A DNA stretch of 64,000 bases, from assembly GCA_963788145.1 (NCBI GenBank), contig CAWBFQ010000003.1, positions 1,302,001-1,366,000 of the forward strand. The letters are read 5' to 3'. Positions within the stretch are counted from its first letter, which is position 1; every line of letters starts with the position of its first letter. Positions 16,052 through 26,323 of the stretch are shown here, one piece after another. The notes under the pieces are model-generated. The model was not told where the DNA came from and did not search any database. It saw only the letters and a list, made by a program, of their open reading frames with translations. This DNA is from UTCFX2 sp963788145 (lineage in GTDB: Bacteria; Chloroflexota; Anaerolineae; Anaerolineales; UBA4823). A program made the position numbers and the translations under genes.

Positions 16052-17973
16052 TGCGACCGATGGAGGAGCGCTGGGCGGCGCCGCTCGAGCGTATCTCGAT
16101 CATCATCGCCGCCCGAAACGAAGGCCAGAACGTCCGCAAGACCATCGAAAGCCTCTTGCTGAATACCTTTTATCCGGATTTTGAAGTCCTGGTTATGGAC
16201 GATGCCTCTGAAGACGGCTGCTGCGACTTCTTATCCTCGCCGCCCTACTGCCGAGACCCACGCCTGAAGTGGGTGCGCAGTGAGCGGCAGTTGTTCGCTG
16301 TCGGCGAGCATATTCGCGGGGCGGAACTGGCCAGCGGAGGAGTGTTCAGATTTCTGGATGCCCACCACTGCTTCAGCCCATTCTGGCTTTCCAACCAGTA
16401 TCACAGCCTGAGGCGGCGCGATTTCCGGGCGATCGTGGGTTCGGTGATCGGCGTGCTGGATGCCGAGACCTGGCGTTTGACCCCGACCATCTCGTTCGGC
16501 TGGGGCATCGACCCAGAACTCTCTCAGATCTGGCACCTGGGCAGGGATCAGGTCGGCCAAGCCGGGCGCATTCCGTGGACCGGAACACCTCAGATCATGG
16601 TCTCTCGGGCGGTTTACCAGGAAATCGGTGGATTTCTGCCCTATTTTCAGAAGTACGGGGCGGAAGACATTGAGTTTTGCTTGCGCGCCTACCGCTTCGG
16701 TTACGACTGTTTCGTTGAGCCAGCCTCCAGCATTGGCCACCTGTATAAGAGTGGTTTTGTCAACCAGGTCACCTGGACCGACCTGCGCCTGAACAACCTG
16801 ATCCTGACCTACCTGCACCTGGATGAAAGCCTTTTTGAGCGCCTGTGCGCGGAAAAGATGGATCAACCCGGGTTTCTGGAGGGGTTGGGGCGTTTTGAGC
16901 AGCTAAAACCTCGGCTTGAGCAGTTGCGCAGGCGACTGCTGGCTCGCCAGGCGCGGCCTCTCACAGATCTGTGGGCTTCACCATCCATGCTCAGCTTAGA
17001 AAAACTCCATTCGGTGAAAGCAATCAGCGCCTCAGTCCAGGCATCCCTGATCATATCATCTCATAACGAGGGAGAGAACCTGGCCAGGACCGTCGCTTCC
17101 CTGCTCGAGCACACCCATCAGGTCGAATATGAGTTGCTGCTGATCGACGATGGTTCGGACGATCACAGCTTCGACTTCCTCGAGATGGCGCCGTTTTCGG
17201 AAATGATCCATCTGCGGCGGATGCGCTTCAACCAGGCCAAAGGCTTGATCTTTGCCCGCCACGCCGGCGCTGAAGCCGCCCAAGGAGAGGTTCTGGTCTT
17301 CTTGGACGCCCATCTGGCGCTGCCCGACGGCTGGCTGATTGGGCTGCTCACTGCGCTGGAGCGGTGGGGTCCGTTGGCTGTAGTGACACCAGACATCGCA
17401 GGGTTGAATCCTGCGACCTGGACGCCAGAGCGATCTTCCGGCAAGATCGTGGCGGTTGACGAGCAGTTTGATATGGTCTGGCAGCAAGCCGCCTACCCAA
17501 GCAAGATCGTCCCGATCGTTCTGGGCTGCTGCTGGGTATTGCCGCGCCGGTTATATTTCCAGGTCGGCGGTTTCGATACCGGGCTACGACGCTGGGGGTG
17601 CGAAAACATCGATATCAGTCTTAAGGTGTACGCTATCGGGGGTGTATGCCTGCTTGAACCGGCTGTTCTGGTGGGCCACCTTTTCCGCAAGACCTTTCCA
17701 TATCCGGTTAACTTTGAACAAGTCATTTACAATAAATTACGGGTCGGTTTCGTGCATCTGCCAGCGGGGAGCTTCATGCGATTATGTGATCGGCTTGCAG
17801 CTCAGCCTGGGTTTCCATCCGCTTACCGCGATCTGCTTTCCAACCTCCCGCAGCTCCAGGCATTGCGCAGGAAGCAGCAGGCAATTGCATTGCAGCCAAG
17901 CGGTCGGTTTTTGCATATGTTTCTACCAGGCTTGCTGGAAGGCTCGCAAAAGTCAGATGAAAGGAATTTCTGA
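16051..17973 (+). CDS. Tandem GT-A glycosyltransferase, polypeptide GalNAc-transferase-like
   Basis: 640 aa from the ATG overlapping the zinc-ribbon stop. Two GT-A domains, each with an NEG motif (IIIAARNEGQN; IISSHNEGEN), a DD pair and a DxH metal motif: FLDAHHCF with Asp103 and FLDAHLAL with Asp419. The second domain also has GLIFARHAGA, RRWGCENIDISLKVY and VGHLFRKTFPY, which closely resemble animal-type polypeptide GalNAc-transferases (GT27). No membrane segment, so it acts in the cytoplasm. GT2 is the safe family call; transfer of a sugar to Ser/Thr of the neighbouring Pro-Ser protein is inference. Its stop overlaps the next ATG by one base. Confidence 0.85.
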   Translation: MRPMEERWAAPLERISIIIAARNEGQNVRKTIESLLLNTFYPDFEVLVMDDASEDGCCDFLSSPPYCRDPRLKWVRSERQLFAVGEHIRGAELASGGVFRFLDAHHCFSPFWLSNQYHSLRRRDFRAIVGSVIGVLDAETWRLTPTISFGWGIDPELSQIWHLGRDQVGQAGRIPWTGTPQIMVSRAVYQEIGGFLPYFQKYGAEDIEFCLRAYRFGYDCFVEPASSIGHLYKSGFVNQVTWTDLRLNNLILTYLHLDESLFERLCAEKMDQPGFLEGLGRFEQLKPRLEQLRRRLLARQARPLTDLWASPSMLSLEKLHSVKAISASVQASLIISSHNEGENLARTVASLLEHTHQVEYELLLIDDGSDDHSFDFLEMAPFSEMIHLRRMRFNQAKGLIFARHAGAEAAQGEVLVFLDAHLALPDGWLIGLLTALERWGPLAVVTPDIAGLNPATWTPERSSGKIVAVDEQFDMVWQQAAYPSKIVPIVLGCCWVLPRRLYFQVGGFDTGLRRWGCENIDISLKVYAIGGVCLLEPAVLVGHLFRKTFPYPVNFEQVIYNKLRVGFVHLPAGSFMRLCDRLAAQPGFPSAYRDLLSNLPQLQALRRKQQAIALQPSGRFLHMFLPGLLEGSQKSDERNF

Positions 17974-19221
17974 TGGCCATATGTGCTGAATGCGGTTCTG
18001 AAATACAGCCCCAAGCGAGGTTCTGCTCGCAATGCGGCGCGGCGTTTCGTCCAGCGAAAGATGCTCCTGCTCCAGCGGAGAATATGCAGGATGCAGCCAG
18101 GCCCCCTTCTCCGCCGGATTTTAGCTCTCCAGGGGAAGATTTCAAACCACCGCCGCCAAATTTTGGCCCTCCGCCAGCGACCTTCATCCAGCATGCGCCT
18201 GAGGGTCTGCCACAAACTGGACAGAACAGGAGCGCAGGTCCTGCTAAGCGGAAACTGTCCGCAGGACCGGCCTTGATCTCCTGCCTTAGCCTGGTTTTCT
18301 CCATGCTTGTGTGTGGGATAGGCTTGCCAGCGCTTTCTAAACTGGTAATGCCCTGGTTCGAAACCCAGCTTGCAAGCCTTATTACGGGAGAAACTGCGTC
18401 TCCGGTTGAAGAGCCATCTCCCCAGCCTGTGGTGCCCGGTCTTTTCCCTCAGGCTCCCGCTGCCCCGAGTCCTTCATCGATCACACCAACCCGACCGCGG
18501 GTTCCATCGCCCCCAGAGCCTCAATTGACCGCAGCCGCAGCGCCAGTAAGGGTCTCATTTCAGGGCGTCACTTTCTCTTACAACCCAAGATTAGCGGATG
18601 AGATTGGCGGGATCATTGCGCCTGCCGATCAAGGTTCTGCGTTTGGTCCCAGTCCGGATTATATCCATTTCACGCTGGAAGGTTATCCGACCTTCAATCA
18701 GACCTTCCTTCCGGAAATCCGGATCTACCGGGTGGAGGAGTATCGCAGCGTGAACGAGAGCGCAGCAGAGACGATCGCCAGGCTGCAAGATCTGCTGACT
18801 CAAAAACCAGGCCGGGTTGAGAGTGGTTTGCCTTTCTTGCCAGTGATGAACGCCGATCAATTGTTCCTTGCCAGGGCTTTTTACTTTGATTTTCAGAATG
18901 GGGCAGGTTTGCGTTACCTTACCCAGTTTGGGCAGGATATCTACCCGATCAACAATCAGGATTTGCTGTACACATATCAAGGCCTTACATCCGATGGCAA
19001 ATACTACATCTCTGCCGTCTTCCCAATAGCCCATCCGGGTTTGCCGGAGGACTGGATCGCAGATCCCCGGCGGAGATTATTCGGCCTTCGAACAGCAGTA
19101 CCAGGAATATGTCGGGGATGTAGCTGGGCTGTTGAAAGATTTAATGCCGGAAGTTTTTGTGCCTGACATGAACCTTCTGGATAATCTCTTGTGGTCGATG
19201 ATGGTGAAACCGGGGGGGTGA
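17973..19221 (+). CDS. Zinc-ribbon membrane protein with Pro-rich linkers, one frameshift
   Basis: About 415 aa. N-terminal zinc ribbon (CAECGSEI...CSQCGAAF), a Pro-rich linker, one membrane segment (LISCLSLVFSMLVCGIGLPA), a second Pro-rich linker and a C-terminal domain beginning VRVSFQGVTFSYNP. One extra C in the run 19057-19060 breaks the frame; the restored end reads GGDYSAFEQQYQEYVGDV to a TGA at 19219. The architecture, cytoplasmic zinc ribbon, membrane segment and outer domain, is frequent in Chloroflexota proteins of unknown function. It closes the cluster begun near 11.8 kb. Confidence 0.7.
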
Positions 19222-19386
19222 AATTCACCGTCATCAGCCAATCACAACATCGAGCCGGCATTCTGCCGCCGCGAAAATCTCCACCGGGGGTTTGATCGCT
19301 CAAACCTGGCCAGCGCACGATCGGCTGCCTGAGTGTTGAGAGTAAAGATGTGCACATAAACTGCGATATAATCCAATCATCCCACG
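19222..19386. other. Intergenic, possible -10 box for the LuxR gene
   Basis: 165 bp between a run of seven G at the end of the preceding gene and the regulator. A TATAAT lies at 19367-19372, only about 15 bp before the ATG at 19387, without a matching -35. Nothing else recognised. Confidence 0.3.
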
Positions 19387-22134
19387 ATGACTGACACCAC
19401 CTTTTCAATCCTGCGCACAAAACTCAAACGCCCACGCCTGGCAGAGGGTTTGGTCATCCGGCCGCGCCTGTTGGATCAGTTGAACCAGACGCTTGGAAAA
19501 CAGATCGCGTCTGATCTCCGCGCCGGCGGGGTTTGGTAAAACCACGCTGTTGTGTCAATGGCTCGAACAATGCCCACTGCCCAACGCCTGGCTGCAATTG
19601 GACGAAAATGACAGCGAACTGTCATTTTTTATCGCTGGCGTGATCTCAGCTCTGCGCCAGATTTTCCCCACAGCCTGCCCGGAAAGCGCGAAATTGGTAT
19701 TGGCGAGCCAACCCGCCCCGCATGCCGCCTGGGTGAATGCCCTGCTGAGCGATATAGAAGCCCTGGGTGAGCGTCCGTTTGTGCTGGCGCTGGATGATTT
19801 TCACCTGTTGCATAATCCGAACATCGATCTATTGCTTGCCGATATTTTGCAGCATGCGCCGCTCAGCCTGCATCTAATGATTGCCGCCCGGCGCAGCCCG
19901 AGCTTAGCGTTCAGCCGACTGAAAGTGCAGGAAAACGCTGTTGAAATCCGCACCGCTGACCTGCGCTTCAACAACGTCGAAGCGGCGTCTTTCTTTGATC
20001 AAGCCATCGCAGCGCCGCTCAAAGAAGAAGCGCTGCTCCAATTGCAGCTCAAGGTGGAAGGCTGGGCAGCCGGCTTGACCCTGGCCGCGATCAGCATGCG
20101 CGAGGAAACATCCCCGGAAGACCTGATCATGCGCCTGGACGGCTCGCACCGGCGGGTAAGCGATTATTTGCTGGACCAGGCGCTGAACGATCAGCCCCTG
20201 GAAATTCAGGATTACCTTTTGAAATCGTCCTTTCTCAACCGTTTTTGCGCTCCACTCTGCCAGGCGGTAATGGATGCGCCGATAACCCCGGCGCAATCTC
20301 AGACGCTGCTGGAACAGATCGAGCGCTCGCAGCTATTCCTGATCCCCCTGGACGATCAACGACATTGGTATCGATATCACCACCTCTTCCAGAAAATGCT
20401 CTACGCCCATATGCAGCTGTACCAAAGTCCGCAAGAAATCGAGCAGTTGCGCCGCCGGGCGGCGAAATGGCTGGAAGGCGAGGGATTATTCGATGAGGCA
20501 ATTGAACAATTAACCATTTTGCAGGACTGGGCAAACGCGGCCCGATTGGTGGAGCGCGGGCTATGCAATCAACTCAATCGGGAGGATCGCCGGGGAATCC
20601 AGCGCCGCCTGGAGCGATTTCCGCCAGAATTCATCCAGACCCGTCCAGGGTTGCTGCTAATGCAAGCCTGGATTGCCCATTTCGATTTGCAGATCGCACG
20701 AATCAGCCGATTGACCGATCAGATCCAGGAGATCCTTGACAACATAATAACCGGGTCTGGTAATGAGCGGATGGAACCAGTGCAAACCGGTTTTGAAGAG
20801 ATGAGTTCCGGCGGTGATTCAGGCCCAGGTTCAGATTTTGAGGAGCCTGGCGTGTTACCAGACCAACCGGGGCAGCGAAGGCGCATCTCTGGCCCGCCAG
20901 GCGCTCATAAAGCTTCCAATGGATTGGGCTTTTGTGCGCGGCTTGGGCAAACTGTACCTGGGATTGTGCATGCAGATGGAGGGTCAGGGGAAAGAAGCCA
21001 TCCAACTCATCAGCCAGGAGTACGAAACCAGCCCGGAACGGCGCAGTCAATATGGCGTGCGGTTGTTGTTCTGCCTTTCCACGATCTATTTTCAAATGGG
21101 CGATCTGGAGCGGTGCAGGCAGACCAGTGAGTTGCTGCTGGAAGATGCGCAAGCAGCCGGGTTGCTGCTGTTACAGGGTTGGGGACATTACTTGCTTGGG
21201 CGCGCCTGCCTGGAATGGAATGAGCTGGAATTGGCCGCCGGGCGCTTTGCGACGCTGGCGGAGCAGCGCTATACAGTTAATTTGATCTGCGTGCAAGATG
21301 GCCTGGCCTGTTGGATGCACGCGCTGCTCGCTCTGGGGCAGCCCGAACGGGCTCGCCAGGTAATGGAATTATTCGGTCAATTGCAAAAAGAACGGGTGGG
21401 GCCTCCTGGGGAGGCCCCTGCTCTCCCTTCAAGCCTGGCTTGATCTGTTGGCCGGCGATCGGGATGCGGCCCGGAGTTGGGCGGAATTGTTCGACCCGCC
21501 AGCCGCTGGACAGTCGCTGATCTGGTTCCAACTTGCCCAGGTTTTTAAGGTCCGCATCCTGATTGAGCTAGGAGAACCTGCAACAGCCCAGTCGATTGGA
21601 TCTCTCTTGGATGCATTGCAAGGGATTGCGGAAAAAACTCACAATATCCCACTCACTATTCGCCTGCTGGCGCTGCGCTCACTGTGGCTGGAAGGACAGG
21701 GACGGCGATCAGCAGCGCTGGAAACCCTGCAACACGCTGTGCAAATCGCCCGACCTGGGCGGTTCATGCGCCCTTTCCTGGATTATGGCCTGCAGATGAG
21801 CGAATTGCTTCAACAACTTCGCGAACATGGAAAAGGCGATGCTGGCCTGGTGGATGCCATCCAGACAATTTTGGCCGCATTTCCGAACAGGGCGCCCGTT
21901 TCGCCGCCGAAAGCCGCCAACCGCCCCGAGGCCAGCCTTCTGCTGACCGACCGCGAGGTGGACGTGCTGAAATTGCTGGCCCAGCGATTAAGCATCAAGG
22001 AGATTGCGGCAAACCTGTTCATCTCGCCCAGCACCGTTCGGCAGCACACCATCCATATCTATCGAAAATTGGGGGTCAGCGGTAAAAGAGAGGCAGTCGC
22101 CGCAGCTCAAGAGCTGGGTCTGACCCATCTATAA
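19387..22134 (+). CDS. MalT-type LuxR-family ATPase transcriptional regulator, three frameshifts
   Basis: Three one-base insertions (near 19490, 20811 and 21398-21418) split an otherwise complete 914-aa protein. Order: N-terminal KLKRPRL...RPRLLDQL lead, Walker A SAPAGFGKTTL, an ALDDFHLL Walker B region, a TPR-like helical middle and a C-terminal LuxR helix-turn-helix (LTDREVDVLKLLAQRLSIKE, with STVRQHTIHIYRKL). MalT-like proteins use ATP and a small inducer to activate transcription. The third insertion sits in a coding hairpin (GGGGCCTCC against GGAGGCCCC), a likely cause of a sequencing slip. Two small genes follow, probably its targets or partners. Confidence 0.85.
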
Positions 22135-22250
22135 ATTGGATTTTCTGGACAGCCGCGGCGTTCACCTGCTCCACTTTACCCGAATAGACCAAAAATAGCC
22201 CATTTTATCTGATAGTAAACCTGAAGAAGGCAATTATAATTGGATTAGAC

Positions 22251-22559
22251 ATGGATCCAGCTATGCATGACCAGCGCTCAATAAAATATTTGTTCGATCT
22301 CCCCGGATGTTACCAGATTCGGGTCTGGGGAACGATCGAGGAGCGCTGGTTTTTCCAATCTAAAGATCTGGAAATTTCTGTTATCCAACCGAAAAATCAG
22401 CCGCCGGTGACCAAAATCACGGGCTGGCTGGCCGATCAGTGCGCGCTGGCCGGTCTGTTAGACCTGCTGAATGATCTGGGTCTGGTGATCTTGACGGTCA
22501 GACGATTGGATACATCCGGTGTAGGGGCTATCTTTCACTCAAGTTGTACTGATTTCTAA
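22251..22559 (+). CDS. Small protein of the type found beside MalT/LuxR regulators
   Basis: 102 aa, soluble. The pattern YQIRVWGTIEERW...VTKITGWLADQCALAGLLDLL, followed by NDLGLVILTV, matches from memory a widespread small-protein family (YRIRVQG...LTGPLADQAALHGLL...DLGLPLLSV) commonly encoded next to LuxR ATPase regulators. Its function is unknown. A TATAAT at 22235-22240 lies only 11 bp before the ATG, so the message may be nearly leaderless, or translation may start at the next ATG (22263). Confidence 0.6.
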   Translation: MDPAMHDQRSIKYLFDLPGCYQIRVWGTIEERWFFQSKDLEISVIQPKNQPPVTKITGWLADQCALAGLLDLLNDLGLVILTVRRLDTSGVGAIFHSSCTDF

Positions 22560-22572
22560 AGGAGAACCAAAC

Positions 22573-23106
22573 ATGTTAGGCGGAAAACGGCGAGAAAACC
22601 GAAAGACATTTGGGATCGGCGGCACGGCCAATCGCTATCGAATGCGCGAGAAACTGGTTTCATTTGGAGATGATTTTTGGATCGAGAATGAGCGCGGCGA
22701 GAAGACCTATAAAGTGGATGGCAAAATGCTGCGCGTTCGCGATACGCTCTTCTTCGAAGATACCCAGGGGCAAGTACTGTGCAAGATCCAGTCCAAGATT
22801 TTACGCATCAAAGATAGCATGGAAATCGAAGGGCCGAATGGCGAGCGGATGGCGATGGTCAAGAAAGCCTTGATTTCGCCGCTGCGGGATCGCTGGATCG
22901 TCAAGGTGGGCGACGGTCCGGATTTGAATGTGCAGGGCAATATTCTCGATCACGAGTATCGGATCAGCGACGGTCAAAACAGGGTCGCCCAGGTATCCAG
23001 GAAGTGGTTTCGCATCCGCGATACTTATGGTGTTCAGATCGAACCAAGCCAGAACGAAATCGTGTTGCTGGCAGTCACTGTCGCGATCGACATCATGGCT
23101 CACTAA
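22573..23106 (+). CDS. LURP-one-related (LOR/tubby-like) family protein
   Basis: 177 aa. The alternating strands RYRMREKLVSFGDDFWIEN, VDGKMLRVRDTLFFED, CKIQSKILRIKDSMEIE and VQGNILDHEYRIS match the LURP-one-related/scramblase-like beta-barrel fold (DUF567). The C-terminal helix (IVLLAVTVAIDIM) fills the barrel in this fold. Biochemical role in bacteria unknown; phospholipid or nucleic-acid binding has been proposed for the superfamily. AAAGGAGAA precedes the ATG, and the gene follows the small LuxR companion by 13 bp. Confidence 0.82.
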   Translation: MLGGKRRENRKTFGIGGTANRYRMREKLVSFGDDFWIENERGEKTYKVDGKMLRVRDTLFFEDTQGQVLCKIQSKILRIKDSMEIEGPNGERMAMVKKALISPLRDRWIVKVGDGPDLNVQGNILDHEYRISDGQNRVAQVSRKWFRIRDTYGVQIEPSQNEIVLLAVTVAIDIMAH

Positions 23107-23194
23107 AGACTTAGAGGTTCATTTATAATAGGCTGACAGAACTTGTGGAAGGATTGGCTTTGAGCGATGTCCGTGTTTACTGGATTTACCTATA

Positions 23195-24593
23195 ATGGTT
23201 AGCCCGCAAAATACCCTCCCGCCGCGCATCCACGTGCTGGCCAAACCAAGCGGCGCGACCTGCAACCTGGGATGTTCTTACTGCTTTTTCCTGGATAAGG
23301 AGCTGCTCTACCCGAACAGCAATTTCCGGATGAGCGAGGAATCTGCTGGAAACCTATATCCGCCAGTTGATCGAAAGCCACCGATCGCCAGAAGTTACCG
23401 TGGCCTGGCAAGGCGGCGAGCCGACCTTGATGGGCGTGCAGTTCTATCGAAGAGCGATCGAACTGCAGCAAAAGTATCGCCGTCCCGGGATGAGCTTCGA
23501 AAACACCCTCCAAACCAACGGCACGCTGCTCGACGACGAGTGGTGCGAGTTCTTCAAAGAGAACAACTTCCTGATTGGCTTGAGCCTGGATGGGCCGCGC
23601 CGCCTGCACGATTATTTCCGGGTCGATAAAGGCGGGCGGCCGACCTTCGACCGGGTGATCCGCGGCTTGCGGCTGCTGCAAAAACACGGCGTCGAATACA
23701 ATTTGTTGACCACCGTCAACCGGATCAACGCCGATTACCCGACCGAAATCTACCATTTCCTGCGTGATGAAGCCGGCACAAACTGGATCCAGTTTATCCC
23801 GGTGATCGAGCGCCTGAACCCGGATGGACACAATCTGATTCAAACCGGCGAGCAGGTTTCAGCGCGCTCGGTGAAGGCCGAGCAGTTTGGCCGTTTCCTG
23901 ATCCAGGTCTTTGATGAGTGGGTCGCCAACGATGTCGGCAAGATTTTTGTGCAAACCTTCGAGGCTGCCGCGCGCAGTTGGATGCGGCTGCCCAGCTCGG
24001 GGATGTGCGTCTTTGATAAGACCTGCGGCTACGGGTTGGCCCTGGAACACAACGGCGACCTGTATTCGTGCGATCATTTTGTCGAGCCAGACTTTTTATT
24101 GGGCAATATCCAGTCCGAGCATATGATCGAACTGGTCGGCTCTCCGCAGCAATACCGATTTGGGCAGGATAAATTCGACACGCTGCCGAAGTATTGTCTG
24201 GAATGCCCGGTGCGCTTTGCCTGCAACGGGGAATGCCCGAAGAATCGCTTTATCCAGACGCCCGACGGGGAAGCGGGATTAAATTATCTGTGCGCCGGCT
24301 ATAAGGCCTTCTTCCAACGGGTGGACGAACCGATGAAGATCATGACCATGCTGATGAAAAATGGCCGACCGGCATCCGAGGTGATGCAAATTCTGGCCAG
24401 GGGAAAGGAGGAATTGACGAAAGCTTACCAAAGTTCCAAACCGAAAGATCTCTGTCCATGTGGCAGCGGCATGAGCTATCAGTCCTGCCACGGATGGAAA
24501 GCCTCCAGCCGCGGCCGGCGTGGCCGCGGACCAACTGCCGGGAGACCGCGCCCTCCGGCGCGCGCCTCAGGCGATAAAGATGAACGTTCATAG
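23195..24593 (+). CDS. Anaerobic sulfatase-maturating radical SAM enzyme with SEC-C tail, one frameshift
   Basis: One extra T near 23342 splits the gene; joined it is about 465 aa. The radical SAM cysteines are in CNLGCSYCFF, then TVAWQGGEPTLMG and the SPASM-type cysteines that bind two more Fe-S clusters (CVFDKTCGYG, CDHF, CLECPVRFACNGECPKNR). After the maturase core comes a SEC-C zinc motif (CPCGSGMSYQSCHG) and a basic tail. The enzyme oxidises Cys or Ser in sulfatases to formylglycine. The sulfatase gene follows by 29 bp and is the obvious substrate. Confidence 0.9.
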
Positions 24594-24622
24594 AATCATC
24601 ATTCAAAAAGGAGTCATTTACA

Positions 24623-26158
24623 ATGCCTAATGGGAAACCAAATATCCTGATCATCTGGGGTGATGATATCGGCATCACCAACCTGAGCTGCTACAGCGAC
24701 GGGTTGATGGGCTATCGCACCCCCAACATCGACCGCATCGCCAACGAAGGCATGCGTTTCACCGATTCGTATGGCCAGCAGAGCTGCACCGCCGGGCGCT
24801 CCGCCTTCATCACCGGGCAAAGCCCCTACCGCACCGGTCTCACTAAAGTGGGTATGCCTGGATCAGACATCGGGCTGCAAGCCGAAGACGCCACCATCCC
24901 CGAGCTGCTCAAGCCGCTGGGCTATACCACCGGCCAGTTCGGCAAGAACCACTTTGGCGACAAGAACAAGTACCTGCCCACCGCTCACGGCTTCGATGAG
25001 TTCTTCGGCAACCTGTATCACCTGAACGCTGAGGAAGAGCCGGAGAACGTGGATTATCCACCGGAGAAGGACTTCCCCAAATTCAAGGATATCTTCGGCC
25101 CGCGCGGCGTGCTGCACACCTGGGCAACCGAAGAAGACGATCCCACCGAACACCCGCGCTGGGGGCGCGTCGGCAAGCAGAAAATTGAAGATACCGGCCC
25201 GCTGACCAAGAAGCGCATGGAGACCTGCGACACCGAGTTTCTCGGAGCAGCCCAGGATTTCATCCAGCGCGCCCATGATAAAGATCAGCCGTTCTTCGTC
25301 TGGTTCAACACCACCTGGATGCACTTCCGCGTCCATCCGCCGGAGCATGTGCTCGGACAGGCCGGGCGCTGGCAGTCCTTCTACCACGATGTGATGATCG
25401 AGCATGACAAACATGTCGGCCAATTGCTGGACCAACTGGATGAACTGGGGATCGCCGACGACACCATTGTGATGTACTCGACCGACAACGGCCCGCATAT
25501 GAACACCTGGCCGGACGGCGCGATGACCCCCTTCCGCAACGAGAAAAACTCGAACTGGGAAGGCGCATTCCGCGTGCCGATGATGGCGCGCTGGCCTGGA
25601 AAAATCCCGGCCGGGGTGGTTTCCAACGAAATTATTGCCCATCAGGACTGGCTGCCCACGCTGTTGGCGGCTGCCGGCGATCCAGATATCGCCGAGAAAT
25701 TGAAGCAGGGCCACCAGGCCGGCGACAAACACTTCAAAGTGCATCTCGACGGCTACAACTTCCTACCCCACTTCACCGGCCAGGAGAAGAAAGGCCCGCG
25801 GGATGGCTTTATCTACTTCTCGGATGACGGCGACCTGGTGGGGCTGCGCTACGACAACTGGAAGTTTGTCTTCGCCGAGCAGCGAGTTCAGGGCACGGTC
25901 ATGATCTGGGCAGAACCGTTCGTCTTCCTGCGCGTCCCCAAGATTTTCAACCTGCGCACCGACCCGTTTGAGCGGGCGGATATCACCTCGAACACGTACT
26001 GGGATTGGATGATCGACCGGGTTTACCTGACCTATGCTGCCCAGTATATCGTGCGGAGTTTCCTGACGACCTTCCAGGAGTTCCCGCCGCGCATGAAGCC
26101 GGCCAGTTTCGGCATCGACCAGGTGATGGAGAAGATGGAACAAAGCTTCGATTACTAA
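24623..26158 (+). CDS. Arylsulfatase-type sulfatase
   Basis: 511 aa, alkaline-phosphatase superfamily. The active-site signature CTAGR (Cys55) followed by TGQSPYRTGL is the formylglycine site; WGDDIG near residue 12 provides metal ligands, and STDNGPHMNTWPDG the second metal half-site. No signal peptide, so it is cytoplasmic or exported another way. AAAAGGAG precedes the ATG. Being encoded with the anaerobic maturase fits an oxygen-independent lifestyle. The substrate, a sulfate ester, cannot be told. Confidence 0.93.
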   Translation: MPNGKPNILIIWGDDIGITNLSCYSDGLMGYRTPNIDRIANEGMRFTDSYGQQSCTAGRSAFITGQSPYRTGLTKVGMPGSDIGLQAEDATIPELLKPLGYTTGQFGKNHFGDKNKYLPTAHGFDEFFGNLYHLNAEEEPENVDYPPEKDFPKFKDIFGPRGVLHTWATEEDDPTEHPRWGRVGKQKIEDTGPLTKKRMETCDTEFLGAAQDFIQRAHDKDQPFFVWFNTTWMHFRVHPPEHVLGQAGRWQSFYHDVMIEHDKHVGQLLDQLDELGIADDTIVMYSTDNGPHMNTWPDGAMTPFRNEKNSNWEGAFRVPMMARWPGKIPAGVVSNEIIAHQDWLPTLLAAAGDPDIAEKLKQGHQAGDKHFKVHLDGYNFLPHFTGQEKKGPRDGFIYFSDDGDLVGLRYDNWKFVFAEQRVQGTVMIWAEPFVFLRVPKIFNLRTDPFERADITSNTYWDWMIDRVYLTYAAQYIVRSFLTTFQEFPPRMKPASFGIDQVMEKMEQSFDY

Positions 26159-26201
26159 TCAACTTGAATGCGCTTCATAATGGCGCGACAATAATCAACG
26201 A

Positions 26202-26238
26202 GCGGGTGCAGGGCATTCTTGCATCGCCCTGCACCCGC
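26202..26238 (+). terminator. Strong hairpin after the sulfatase gene
   Basis: GCGGGTGCAGGGC (26202-26214) and its exact complement (26226-26238) form a 13-bp GC-rich stem with an 11-nt loop, 44 bp after the sulfatase stop. No T-run follows, so it may terminate with help or stabilise the message 3' end. Confidence 0.55.
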
Positions 26239-26323
26239 GGCATACAAGATAGTCAATCGGTTGAGATAGCTTTAATTAGCTGGACACAAACTCACCATAA
26301 ACAACCAGGAAAGGAAAAACCAC

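Noticed and set aside
24863..25744. Long minus-strand frame of 293 codons
   Set aside because: Antisense of the sulfatase, whose frame carries the active-site signature; the minus frame has no motif.
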